Positions 44,358 through 52,210 of a stretch of 64,000 bases of DNA are shown here, one piece after another (positions within the stretch are counted from its first letter, which is position 1; every line of letters begins with the position of its first letter). Source of the stretch: Neobacillus sp. YX16 (lineage in GTDB: Bacteria; Bacillota; Bacilli; Bacillales; Cytobacillaceae); contig NZ_CP126115.1 of NCBI RefSeq assembly GCF_030123505.1, forward strand, positions 5,594,001 to 5,658,000. Reading direction: 5' to 3'. The position numbers and the translations under genes are program-made. The notes below the pieces were generated by a model. That model did not search any database and was not told the DNA's origin. It worked only from the letters and a program-made list of their open reading frames with translations.

Positions 44358-44435
44358 GTGTTCCATTATTGATTTTACAAATCGCCTCTATTTAACGTAT
44401 CATATAGTAGAATGATGTTCCATAATAAAGAACAT
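44358..44435. promoter_or_regulatory. Operator half-sites in the kdgA / IclR-regulator divergent region
   Basis: GTGTTCCATTATTGA (44358-44372) and ATGTTCCATAATAAAGAACAT (split here as ATGTTC 44415-44420, CATAATAAA, GAACAT 44430-44435) share TGTTCCATWAT. The second is a perfect 6-9-6 inverted repeat. Matching elements precede kduI (49664-49696), so this is probably the site of the IclR regulator. Confidence 0.65.
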
Positions 44436-44482
44436 ATGAAAAGAATATCATTTAACTATTCCCAATAAAAGAGGTAGATGTA

Positions 44483-45247
44483 ATGTCTAATGTTCAGTCA
44501 ATTGAACGTGCCCTAACCATATTAAACAAGCTTTCTGAATACCCAGATGGCATTCAAATTGCGCGTCTGACAGAGCAGGTTGGTCTAACAAAAAGTACAA
44601 TTCATCGTCTATTAGCTACTTTAGTAAGTATGAATTATGTTGTAAAAGATGAAGAAACAGACAAATATAAACTCGGATTACAAGTCCTCTTTCTTTCTAG
44701 AAACCTATTAAATAACTCGAGTATTGTAACGATAGCAAAACCATATCTCGAGAAACTATCACAAGAAGTCAATGAAACCGTTCATTTATGCATAGAGGAT
44801 CACGGAGAAGTGATTTATATTGATAAAATTGAAAGTAATCAAACCATCCGAATGTATTCTCGCATTGGAAGCAGAGCTCCCATGTATTGTACGGGTGTAG
44901 GAAAAGTATTACTTTCAGATGCGACTCCAGACCATCTTAATAAAGTGATTTCAAACACCGAGTTTATTCCAAAGACCCCGTACACAATCACCTCAAAAGA
45001 AGCCTTTTTAAAGGAAATTGAAATGGTTAAGATCCAAGGTTATGCCTTAGATAATTCTGAGAATGAAGAAGTTCTAAGATGTATTGCTGCACCAATCTAT
45101 GACCACAAAGGAAAAATCATAGCAAGCTTTAGTATTTCAGGACCAAGTAATCGCGTGACAATGGAAGTAATCAACAGTACATTAATTGAAAAAATGAAAC
45201 AGTATAGTCTAGCAATCTCAAGGAACCTAGGATACTCTGGTTCTTGA
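44483..45247 (+). CDS. IclR-family regulator of the ketodeoxygluconate genes
   Basis: A 254-residue regulator with an N-terminal winged helix (SIERALTILNKLSEYPDGIQ, then LTKSTIHRLLATLVS) and a C-terminal IclR effector domain (CTGVGKVLLSDATPDHL; ENEEVLRCIAAPIYDH). By context it should sense a ketodeoxygluconate-type metabolite and repress kdgA and kduI-kdgK. It is divergent from kdgA and convergent with kdgK. It plays the role KdgR has in other bacteria, but B. subtilis KdgR is a LacI-family protein, so I do not use that name. The start follows AAGAGGTAGATGTA. Confidence 0.9.
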   Translation: MSNVQSIERALTILNKLSEYPDGIQIARLTEQVGLTKSTIHRLLATLVSMNYVVKDEETDKYKLGLQVLFLSRNLLNNSSIVTIAKPYLEKLSQEVNETVHLCIEDHGEVIYIDKIESNQTIRMYSRIGSRAPMYCTGVGKVLLSDATPDHLNKVISNTEFIPKTPYTITSKEAFLKEIEMVKIQGYALDNSENEEVLRCIAAPIYDHKGKIIASFSISGPSNRVTMEVINSTLIEKMKQYSLAISRNLGYSGS

Positions 45248-45254
45248 TTAAGGT

Positions 45255-45288
45255 GGTATTCTCATTCCATGAGAATACCCTTTTTTTT
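45255..45288 (+). terminator. Terminator of the IclR regulator gene
   Basis: GGTATTCTCAT and ATGAGAATACC, an 11-bp stem with a 3-base loop, followed by C and T8. Confidence 0.9.
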
Positions 45289-45356
45289 GTGATTGAATAC
45301 TAAAAGCAAAAGTAAGGAAACCGCTAAAAAAGGGTTATCTTTACTTTTGCAATCAA

Positions 45357-46307
45357 CTAAAGCTCTACTTTCGAGCCTTTCATATAACCTTCTAAACCCT
45401 CTCTATCAGGTAATCCGTCATTATCTCCTGGTGACATGACCGCAAGAGCCCCAATGGCTGCCCCGCGTTTAACAGCTTCCTCGATAGGAAGACCTTCCAG
45501 TATTCCGCTGACCACACCAACAGCAAAGCCATCACCTGCTCCTACTGTGTCGACTACTTTCTCTACAGGGAAACCCTCCGTATTAAATTGTTTTCCTTCA
45601 GAGCTGGTAAATGCACCTTTTGCCCCGAGCTTGATGACAACGGTTTTCACACCTGCAGCATGATAGTAAGCCGCAATCTCCTGAACTTCTTCGCTGCCCG
45701 TTAACAGCTTACCTTCTTCAATACCAGGAAGAACGATGTCTGCACGACAGGCTAGATCATTAATAACTTGAGCCATTTCCTGTTTATCAGCCCAAAGACC
45801 GGGACGCAGGTTAGGATCATAAGAAATTTGCACGCCCCTTGCTCGAGCCTCTTTCATCAATTCGTAGACCATCTCCCGGCAGCCAGCAGACAATGCTGGT
45901 GGGATGCCTGTCAAATGAATATGGTCGAAGCCATCCCAGTTTATGTTTTTGATGGTTTCAAGATCCATATGTGAAGCGGCAGAATTCTTGCGAGCGGAGA
46001 ACACTTCCGGGTCACCGCTTGCCACCTTTTGTTTCCACTGCATTCCCGTCAAAAGATGAGGATCATAGGTTACATAACTAGTATCAATTGCGTTCATCTG
46101 AAGAAATTTTTCGATGTTTTTTCCAAAGGGATCGCTTCCCAATTGGGTAATATACGTAACCTGATGTCCTAAACGAGACATACCGATGGAGAAGTTCACT
46201 TCTGCACCTGCAACAAATCGATCAAAACGATTAACATTTTCCAATGGACCCTCTTGCTCTGCAACAAAAAGTGCCATAGGTTCCCCCACAGTGATAATTC
46301 GACTCAT
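45357..46307 (-). CDS. kdgK: 2-keto-3-deoxygluconate kinase (PfkB family)
   Basis: A 316-residue ribokinase-like sugar kinase. The N-terminal GAEVNFSIGMSRLG and the PfkB signature 2, DTVGAGDGFAVGVVSG (near 250), with the catalytic aspartate, are visible. KDG kinase is the natural assignment because it sits with the KDG permease, kduD/kduI and KDPG aldolase; it converts KDG to KDPG. It is last in the leftward run kduI-kduD-yhcH-kdgT-kdgK, 52 bases after kdgT. The start follows CAGGGAGGAAATATC. Confidence 0.92.
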   Translation of the reverse strand: MSRIITVGEPMALFVAEQEGPLENVNRFDRFVAGAEVNFSIGMSRLGHQVTYITQLGSDPFGKNIEKFLQMNAIDTSYVTYDPHLLTGMQWKQKVASGDPEVFSARKNSAASHMDLETIKNINWDGFDHIHLTGIPPALSAGCREMVYELMKEARARGVQISYDPNLRPGLWADKQEMAQVINDLACRADIVLPGIEEGKLLTGSEEVQEIAAYYHAAGVKTVVIKLGAKGAFTSSEGKQFNTEGFPVEKVVDTVGAGDGFAVGVVSGILEGLPIEEAVKRGAAIGALAVMSPGDNDGLPDREGLEGYMKGSKVEL

Positions 46308-46359
46308 GATATTTCCTCCCTGAATTTAAAGAGAGACATAGATATGTCTCTCTAGGTTA

Positions 46360-47352
46360 TTAAGCCGTAAGTTTTTCCCCTTTTTTACTACCTAACTCAC
46401 CATTTTTCTTTTTCATATAATTAGAATAATATGCTGTCAAAATAGGTACTAATATTGAAGTAACAATGACGGACGTTGCCACCATCGCAGTAGCTGATTG
46501 TGCTGCTGTAAGAAATTCCGGTTTCATTTCGGCAATAAGCATTGGGTTGGCTACTGCAGCCCCTGCTGTACTAGAAGCAGCAAGTCCTGCTGTACCATTA
46601 CCTTTTCCGATAAATTTATCAGCAAGGATTAATGGAACACCTGTAATGATGATGACGAGAACACCTAATAAAATACCGCTAAGACCTGTTTTTCCAATTA
46701 CCGCTAAGTCAATCGTGTTACCTAAGGCAAAACCAAAGAATGGAATCATTGTTTCTGTTGCTCTACTGAAGAATTCACGTAAATCTTTATCAAGGTTTCC
46801 AAGAACAAAACCAATTAGGAATGGTAATACTGCACCAACAAAAGCTTGTGGTTCAAATACAGCTACACCTGTACTGCCTAAAATCAACATGGTTACTAAC
46901 GGACCTGATTCAAGGGACATTAAGACAAATGCACCGGCATCTTCTTTTGATCCGTATTGCTGCATAATAGAGGCATAAAGACCACCATTCGTCATATCCA
47001 TTGCAGCTACTAGCGCAAGAACGGTAAATCCAGCAAATATACCTGTCTGTATTCCATCAACTGGCAGGAATTGCATAGCAATAACAGCAACGATCCATGC
47101 AACCGCTATCTTTGTTATCACAAGTGTTCCTGACTTTAGTAAAACCTTACCTGATGCTTTAATATTGATACTTGCACCCATACAGAAAAACCATACTGCT
47201 AGAATTGGAACCGTACCTGATATCAATCCATTCGTAAATCCTCCGAAATACTCGCCCGCTCCAGGTGTAAACGTATGGACAAGCGCTCCTAATACTAATG
47301 GCACTAACATTAATCCACCAGGGATTTTTTTAATCGACTTCATAATATTCAT
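46360..47352 (-). CDS. kdgT: 2-keto-3-deoxygluconate permease
   Basis: A 330-residue membrane transporter of the KdgT family with about ten helices. It starts with [20 protein letters not shown], and has [19 protein letters not shown] and the [19 protein letters not shown] stretch near the C-terminal half. It imports ketodeoxygluconate with H+. It sits between kdgK and the YhcH-family gene in the same strand, so it is part of the hexuronate/pectin breakdown route. The start ATG has AGGTAGG eight bases upstream. Confidence 0.93.
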   Translation of the reverse strand: MNIMKSIKKIPGGLMLVPLVLGALVHTFTPGAGEYFGGFTNGLISGTVPILAVWFFCMGASINIKASGKVLLKSGTLVITKIAVAWIVAVIAMQFLPVDGIQTGIFAGFTVLALVAAMDMTNGGLYASIMQQYGSKEDAGAFVLMSLESGPLVTMLILGSTGVAVFEPQAFVGAVLPFLIGFVLGNLDKDLREFFSRATETMIPFFGFALGNTIDLAVIGKTGLSGILLGVLVIIITGVPLILADKFIGKGNGTAGLAASSTAGAAVANPMLIAEMKPEFLTAAQSATAMVATSVIVTSILVPILTAYYSNYMKKKNGELGSKKGEKLTA

Positions 47353-47473
47353 TTTGAATACCTACCTCTCAAGTCTGCATAAGGATAATTAATCTGCTGA
47401 AATGCACCGATGGTCCTTTAGAAACCGTTTCCTATTTACCTGTAGGTCGAAACAGTTTTCCTTTTGTCTCCGC

Positions 47474-47923
47474 TTACAATTTAACTTTAAGAACTACTTT
47501 TCTAACCTTTTGCTTTTCGCCGGCAATAATCCCTGTCATATGAGAATCCTCTGGGAGACAGATCATAACGTCTCCCGGATTCATCGTGATAATGGAATGG
47601 ACATCCCCTTCAAAAAAGGCTGCATCCTTCTCTTCGTTGTATGCTTCTTTTACCTGCTGATGTTCAATATGGTCGACTGCTATGTTTTCTTTGCCTTCTA
47701 AAATGTAATGAAAGTCTAGATAGACTTGGTGAGCTTCCCAAAAGCAAGCTTCTGCTTCTTTCGTTTCATATTCGTTCAAAAAGAAGAACAAATCCTCACC
47801 AAGCTCATGACGTCCAGCACCATAGGCTGAAAAGTCATGTTCTTTTAATAGTAGTAAAGTAGATTGTATTTTTTCAGAAAGAGTTTGGCTTTCTACTAAG
47901 TCATTTAATTTACCTTTTAGCAC
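47474..47923 (-). CDS. YhcH/YjgK/YiaL family protein (beta-galactosidase subunit beta-like)
   Basis: A 149-residue cupin-fold protein of the DUF386 group. Metal-site residues are visible in EAHQVYLDFHYILEGKE and PGDVMICLPEDSHMTG. Members often occur in sialic acid, hexuronate and unusual-sugar operons and may be sugar isomerases or anomerases; the reaction is not established. Translation begins at GTG 47923, eight bases after GGAAGGG. It lies between kdgT and kduD, so a role with ketodeoxyuronates is likely. Confidence 0.85.
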   Translation of the reverse strand: MLKGKLNDLVESQTLSEKIQSTLLLLKEHDFSAYGAGRHELGEDLFFFLNEYETKEAEACFWEAHQVYLDFHYILEGKENIAVDHIEHQQVKEAYNEEKDAAFFEGDVHSIITMNPGDVMICLPEDSHMTGIIAGEKQKVRKVVLKVKL

Positions 47924-47956
47924 GTTATCAGCCCTTCCGATGTGTGTACCTGAGTG

Positions 47957-48733
47957 TTAGCGGACTAACCAACCGCCGTCAACGGCAAGAACATGTCCGT
48001 TCATATAATCAGATGCCTGACTAGCTAGGAATACAACTACTCCCATGTAGTCTGCCGGTGTAGCCCAACGGCCAGCTGGAATACGAGAAAGAATATCTGC
48101 ACTTCGCTCTTCATCTGCACGAATGGGAGCTGTATTGGCTGTTGCAACATAGCCTGGTGCAATCGCATTAATTTGGACATTGTATTGTGCTAACTCATTT
48201 GCAAAGGATTTGGTAATACCAGCAACGGCATGTTTACTTGCTGTGTATGGCGGAACAAACTTACCACCTTGGAAAGATAACATGGAACAGATATTAATGA
48301 TTTTTCCGCTTTTTTGCTCGACCATTACTTTGGCAACAGCTTGGCTTAGAAGATAGACTGCGTTCAGGTTAATCTCCATGACAGCATCCCAATCTTCTTC
48401 TTTGTATTCAAGTAACGGACTACGTCTGATGGTCCCTGCATTATTAACAAGAACATCAATTCTTCCATATACACTTAGGCAAGTATCAACAATTGTTTGT
48501 AAAGTTTCTCTAGCTGTTAAATCTGCTTGATGAAAATATACTTTTCTTCCTGTTTCTTCAATAAGCTCTCTTGTTTCATCCCAGTTCGTATCATAAGAGA
48601 CAATAAATAGATCTGCACCTGCTTTCGCTAGTGCGACAGCATACCCTTGGCCAAGACCAGTATTTCCTCCTGTCACGATAGCAACCTTACCTGTTAAATT
48701 AAAAAAATCTAGTGAAAAATCTCTTAAACTCAT
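47957..48733 (-). CDS. kduD: 2-deoxy-D-gluconate 3-dehydrogenase / 2-dehydro-3-deoxygluconate 5-dehydrogenase
   Basis: A 258-residue short-chain dehydrogenase. The nucleotide-binding motif TGGNTGLGQGYAVAL (near 20-34), NNAGT (near 95), catalytic Ser in ICSMLSFQGG and the YTASKHA Tyr/Lys pair are present. It ends DYMNGHVLAVDGGWLVR, as usual for KduD. It reduces 5-keto-4-deoxyuronate-derived diketogluconate to ketodeoxygluconate. It lies 66 bases after kduI and is in the same operon. The start follows AGAGGTGCTATATC. Confidence 0.93.
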   Translation of the reverse strand: MSLRDFSLDFFNLTGKVAIVTGGNTGLGQGYAVALAKAGADLFIVSYDTNWDETRELIEETGRKVYFHQADLTARETLQTIVDTCLSVYGRIDVLVNNAGTIRRSPLLEYKEEDWDAVMEINLNAVYLLSQAVAKVMVEQKSGKIINICSMLSFQGGKFVPPYTASKHAVAGITKSFANELAQYNVQINAIAPGYVATANTAPIRADEERSADILSRIPAGRWATPADYMGVVVFLASQASDYMNGHVLAVDGGWLVR

Positions 48734-48799
48734 GATATAGCACCTCTATATTTCTATTTTAGTAGTCTGGCAGTTGTAAGATGAATGGCGCAAACCAAA

Positions 48800-49630
48800 T
48801 TATCTCAATTCATCCATTGTTACTTGATCCATATCGTTGTAGGTTTTATTATCGCCTGCCATTGCCCAGATAAAAGTATAATTGCTTGTAGCAGCCCCAC
48901 AATGAATCGACCATGGAGGAGAAATCACCGCTTGTTCGTTTTTCATCACAATATGACGCGTTTGTGTTGGTTCGCCCATCATATGGAACATTCTTGCATT
49001 TTCATCTAAATCAATATAAAGGTAAACTTCACTTCTACGGTCATGTGTATGTGTTGGCATTGAATTCCACACACTTCCCGTACTTAACTGAGTCATTCCC
49101 ATAACAACCTGACAGCTCTGAATTCCTTCTTTGTGAATCATTCTGCGAATAACCCGATCATTTGCTGTTTCTAATGCTCCTAATCGATCACCTTCAATAT
49201 CTTTAAAGGCAACATGCTGAGTCGGATATTCTTTGTGAGCTGGTGCAGAGTACAAGTAAAATTTCGCAGGACTTTCTGCTGATTCACTTGAGAAAAGCAA
49301 CTCTCTTTTACCTAATCCGATATACAAGCAATCTTTATTTTCCATATCAAACGTTTCCCCATCAACAGTGATTGTTCCGGTGCCGCCAACATTGAAAATC
49401 CCAACTTCTCTTCTCTCTAGGAAATACTCAGCTTTCATCTGATCATTGCCCTTTAGAGAAATCGTTTCTTCAATAGGAGTGATTCCACCAGTAATCGCAC
49501 GTTCTTCCATCGAATAAACCAGTTTAATTTCGCCTGGTACAAATAATTCTTCTATTAAATAGTGTTTCCGAATTTCTTCCGTAGTAAATGTTTTGGCATG
49601 ATCTGGGTGTGTTGAATACCTGATTTCCAA
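48800..49630 (-). CDS. kduI: 5-keto-4-deoxyuronate isomerase, TTG start
   Basis: A 276-residue cupin isomerase converting 5-keto-4-deoxyuronate to 2,5-diketo-3-deoxygluconate. Zinc ligands appear in MPTHTHDRRSEVYLY (two His and a Glu) and in SIHCGAATSNYTFIW. The TTG at 49628-49630 is preferred over the ATG at 49637-49639. GGAG touches that ATG but lies nine bases before the TTG, and the protein then begins EIRYSTHPDH, aligning with the start of B. subtilis KduI as I recall it. It heads the leftward kdu-kdg operon, behind operator-like palindromes. Confidence 0.93.
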   Translation of the reverse strand: MEIRYSTHPDHAKTFTTEEIRKHYLIEELFVPGEIKLVYSMEERAITGGITPIEETISLKGNDQMKAEYFLERREVGIFNVGGTGTITVDGETFDMENKDCLYIGLGKRELLFSSESAESPAKFYLYSAPAHKEYPTQHVAFKDIEGDRLGALETANDRVIRRMIHKEGIQSCQVVMGMTQLSTGSVWNSMPTHTHDRRSEVYLYIDLDENARMFHMMGEPTQTRHIVMKNEQAVISPPWSIHCGAATSNYTFIWAMAGDNKTYNDMDQVTMDELR

Positions 49631-49663
49631 AGTGTACATCTCCTTTTATACTAGCAAATTAGT

Positions 49664-49696
49664 CGTTCCATATTGTGGAACGATGTTTCATAATTT
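49664..49696. promoter_or_regulatory. Operator sites upstream of kduI
   Basis: CGTTCCATATTGTGGAACG (49664-49682) is a perfect palindrome, directly followed by ATGTTTCATAAT (49683-49694). Both relate to the TGTTCCATWAT sites in front of kdgA and the IclR gene, so a common regulator is likely. Confidence 0.7.
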
Positions 49697-49760
49697 AATT
49701 ATAACGCTTTCTTTTCCAAAAATCAAAGCATAATGTGAAGAAATAGTGAACCTTTTCTCA

Positions 49761-49786
49761 GGACATGGGGACGGTTCTCCCGGTCT
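49761..49786 (+). repeat. R1 repeat upstream of the kdu operon
   Basis: GGACATGGGGACGGTTCTCC followed by CGGTCT, ten bases before a strong terminator; not at a stop codon. Confidence 0.75.
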
Positions 49787-49796
49787 TTCCTAAACG

Positions 49797-49838
49797 AAAA
49801 AAGGCACAGCTAGCTACTTCCGCTAGTTGTGCCTTTTT
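49797..49838. terminator. Bidirectional terminator beside the truncated aldolase gene
   Basis: AAAAAAGGCACAGCTAGC and GCTAGTTGTGCCTTTTT around a 7-base loop; ends leftward transcription of the truncated gene 43 bases upstream. Confidence 0.85.
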
Positions 49839-49880
49839 GAGCGCAATACTTCCTATTTTCCTCTCGCTTATACCTTGCTA

Positions 49881-50466
49881 CTACGAAAGAAGAGTCGACT
49901 TTTCTAATAAAATACTTTTCACTAATTCTTTCTTTTCCGGACTGATTGAACGGACTGGTGCTAAGACATCTGTTGAAATTTCAATTCCCCGCAGACGAAT
50001 CGCTTCCTTCACTACATTCATAAAAGGTGAATCGAGTTTATATAAAGGGAGTAAGTCAGCCAATTTACGATGCTGTTCGATGGCTTCACCGTAGTTTCCT
50101 TGATTAAAAGCTTCGTATATTCCGACTGACAATTCTGGTGCAAAAGTTGCAGTCAAAGGAATGGATCCATCTCCGCCAAGGGCCAGCGTATTAAATAGGT
50201 GCTCATCATAGCCGCAGAACACAGCAAAACTTGGTATTTCGGACTTTACAACTTGAATTAATTCTCTCGTATGCCCAACAGCTAAAACAGTATCTTTAAT
50301 ACCCACAATATGTGAATATTTTTTAGCCAGTTTAAGTACTAAGTCAGCTGACAGGTCTTGTTTTGTTAATTCTGGGTAGTTATATAAAATAATCGGCAGG
50401 TCAACATTTTCTGCAATCTCCGCATAATGGTGGAAAAGGCTTTCCTCCGTTAGCTTATAATAATTA
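49881..50466 (-). pseudogene. 5'-truncated dihydrodipicolinate synthase/N-acetylneuraminate lyase family gene
   Basis: Reading leftward from about 50466 the frame gives YKLTEESLFHHYAEIAENVD, PIILYNYPELT and GIKDTVLAVGHTREL with the Schiff-base lysine in GIKD. It continues normally to a stop at 49881. About the first 110 residues, including the usual start and the threonine-containing loop, are absent. At the break (50453-50469) lies the palindrome CTTATAATAATTATAAG and then unrelated DNA with an orphan terminator. The remaining 426-base frame opens at an internal ATG and is unlikely to be active. Members of this family act as keto-deoxy-sugar-acid aldolases or dehydratases, which fits the neighbouring kdu-kdg genes. 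Confidence 0.85.
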
Positions 50467-50472
50467 TAAGTT

Positions 50473-50504
50473 TAAAAACTGTATCTGATAATAGATACAG
50501 TTTT
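50473..50504. terminator. Orphan bidirectional terminator near the deletion junction
   Basis: AAAAACTGTATCT and AGATACAGTTTTT around 6 bases. No gene now ends here on either strand, so it is probably left from the gene lost with the 5' end of the aldolase. The 362-base gap 50467-50828 otherwise is AT-rich and holds the SMP-30 gene's upstream region, with an AAGGAGG site at 50812-50818. Confidence 0.75.
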
Positions 50505-50828
50505 TGTATTTAAACAAAAAGAGAGTTTTTAATGTCATAATTAGAAAATATAGAAAATAGAAGGCCTTAAAGGTCTTTGGGCCAATGTACATTTCCATCC
50601 AGTTTTACAATCTAAAACTCTTAGTCTAACAAAATACACATTAATTAAATAGAAGAAAAACTTACTTATTTTTCAGTGATTTAAGATACTTTTTTATATT
50701 GTTTATATTCATAATATTGTGATAAATTAAAGCGATATACAGGCTCCCTGTGTAAGAAAACTGAGAGATGAATAAATAAAAGTTTTATCAATTGACCTTT
50801 ATAGGGTTAACAAGGAGGAATGTATTAA

Positions 50829-51800
50829 ATGAAAAAAAGGGCATTAGCACTAACCGTATTAATCATGCTCTCCCTTATTACTGTTACAGTCGTTGGAGCA
50901 AAGTCGTTATATGTAACAAAACCAGTGCCAAAAGGGGAAAGACATTCCATTTCAGAAATTGTCCATCCTAGTAGTAAATGGGAAAAGGTAGCTGCCGGAA
51001 GCGGATTTATGGAGGGCATTAATTTCGACCGCAGCGGAAATATTTGGATGGTTAGTCCGCCTACAGGCGAAATTATTAAGGTCGAGGACGATAAGCTTTC
51101 AATCGTAGAAACATATGTAGGGGACCTCCCTGTAGGGACAAAGTTTCACAAGGATGGACGCCTTTTTATCACAGATGTTACTGGAAAACTTTATGCCTAT
51201 GATCCTGTTACTAAAAAGCGCACGACCATTGTTGATTCCTACAATGGCAAACCTTTAAATGGACTAAATGACCTCGTATTTGACCAAGCTGGCGGACTTT
51301 ACTTTACAGAGCCAATGGGATCCAGTGCAACGAAACCAATAGGCCGTGTCTTCTACCTGCCGCCAAATAGTGAAGAACCAGTACTCTTTCAAGAAGGTAT
51401 TGCTTATCCTAATGGGATTGCGATTTCAGCGAACGGTCAACGTGTTTATATCTCTGAATTCGCTACAAATCGAATTATCTCTGTACCTTCAAAGAATGCT
51501 AAAGACGCGCGTGAAACACCGTTTGTCTTCGGTCAATTTGAAGGCGGAATCGGTCCAGATGGTTTAGCCGTCGATACGGAGGGCAATCTTTATGTAGCCC
51601 ATTTCCAGGCTGGTGAAATTGTCATACTTGATGCTAGTGGATTTAAATACGGTACCATTCGCCTGCCTAAGGATGCGGGGACTTTTACCACCAATCTGAC
51701 TTTTCATAATGGATACCTTTATGTAACAGAGTCATCGAAAAATGAAGTCTGGCGTATTGAGGTCAAAAAGGAAGGTTTGCAGCCTTACGGATTACAATAG
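50829..51800 (+). CDS. Exported SMP-30/gluconolactonase-like beta-propeller protein
   Basis: A 323-residue protein with an N-terminal signal sequence (KKRALALTVLIMLSLITVTV, cleavage near residue 24). A six-bladed propeller of the SMP-30/LRE type follows: EGINFDRSGNIWMV, NGLNDLVFDQAGGLYFTEP with the metal-binding Asn/Asp, YPNGIAISANGQRVYISE, and GPDGLAVDTEGNLYVAHF. Such enzymes hydrolyse lactones with a divalent metal. Export suggests an extracytoplasmic lactone. A functional link to the hexuronate genes is possible but not shown; the gene has its own RBS (AAGGAGGAATGTATTAA) and terminator. Confidence 0.85.
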   Translation: MKKRALALTVLIMLSLITVTVVGAKSLYVTKPVPKGERHSISEIVHPSSKWEKVAAGSGFMEGINFDRSGNIWMVSPPTGEIIKVEDDKLSIVETYVGDLPVGTKFHKDGRLFITDVTGKLYAYDPVTKKRTTIVDSYNGKPLNGLNDLVFDQAGGLYFTEPMGSSATKPIGRVFYLPPNSEEPVLFQEGIAYPNGIAISANGQRVYISEFATNRIISVPSKNAKDARETPFVFGQFEGGIGPDGLAVDTEGNLYVAHFQAGEIVILDASGFKYGTIRLPKDAGTFTTNLTFHNGYLYVTESSKNEVWRIEVKKEGLQPYGLQ

Positions 51801-51887
51801 AATTAACAATGATAGAGGTTTTTATGGATAATTTATAGACAAAAAATAATAGTTTCTCCCTTCTACAAAAATCTCTCGGGTTTCCTA

Positions 51888-51928
51888 GGGCTGCCACAAA
51901 ACTTTTTTTTGTGACAGCCCCTTTTTTT
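51888..51928 (+). terminator. Terminator of the SMP-30-like gene
   Basis: GGGCTGCCACAAAA and TTTTGTGACAGCCC form the stem, followed by C and T7. Confidence 0.85.
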
Positions 51929-51961
51929 GTTGTATCAAGAAAAGAAACGTAATCATGTACA

Positions 51962-52017
51962 TTGGGGTCAGTCACCCGCTTTGATACCGCTTTAACGCAG
52001 CGGAGGACTGACCCCAA
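51962..52017. repeat. Palindromic element with TTGGGGTCAGTC arms
   Basis: TTGGGGTCAGTC and its exact complement GACTGACCCCAA enclose about 32 bases, which contain a further CCGCTTTGATACCGC stretch. Related GGGGTC/GACCCC pairs occur near 11793-11845 and a half copy near 30970. The 410-base gap 51801-52210 holds this, the terminator at 51888 and the AT-rich yfnA upstream region. Confidence 0.6.
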
Positions 52018-52210
52018 ATCTCACGCTCTGTCATATAAGGAGAGATATGTACCATTCTGTATAAACTATTTTCGCCTCCACTATTCAATTGAATTTTTAA
52101 AAACATCTTTTCATTCGACAAAAATATTGGTAATTCGACAAAAAATATTGACCTTTAAGAATTAAACATATAGAATTTTTACATATTTCAAAAAAAAATG
52201 AGGGTTTAGT

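Noticed and set aside
46466..46978. 170-residue plus-strand frame opposite kdgT
   Set aside because: Antisense shadow of the transporter; composition mirrors the hydrophobic codons of the real gene.
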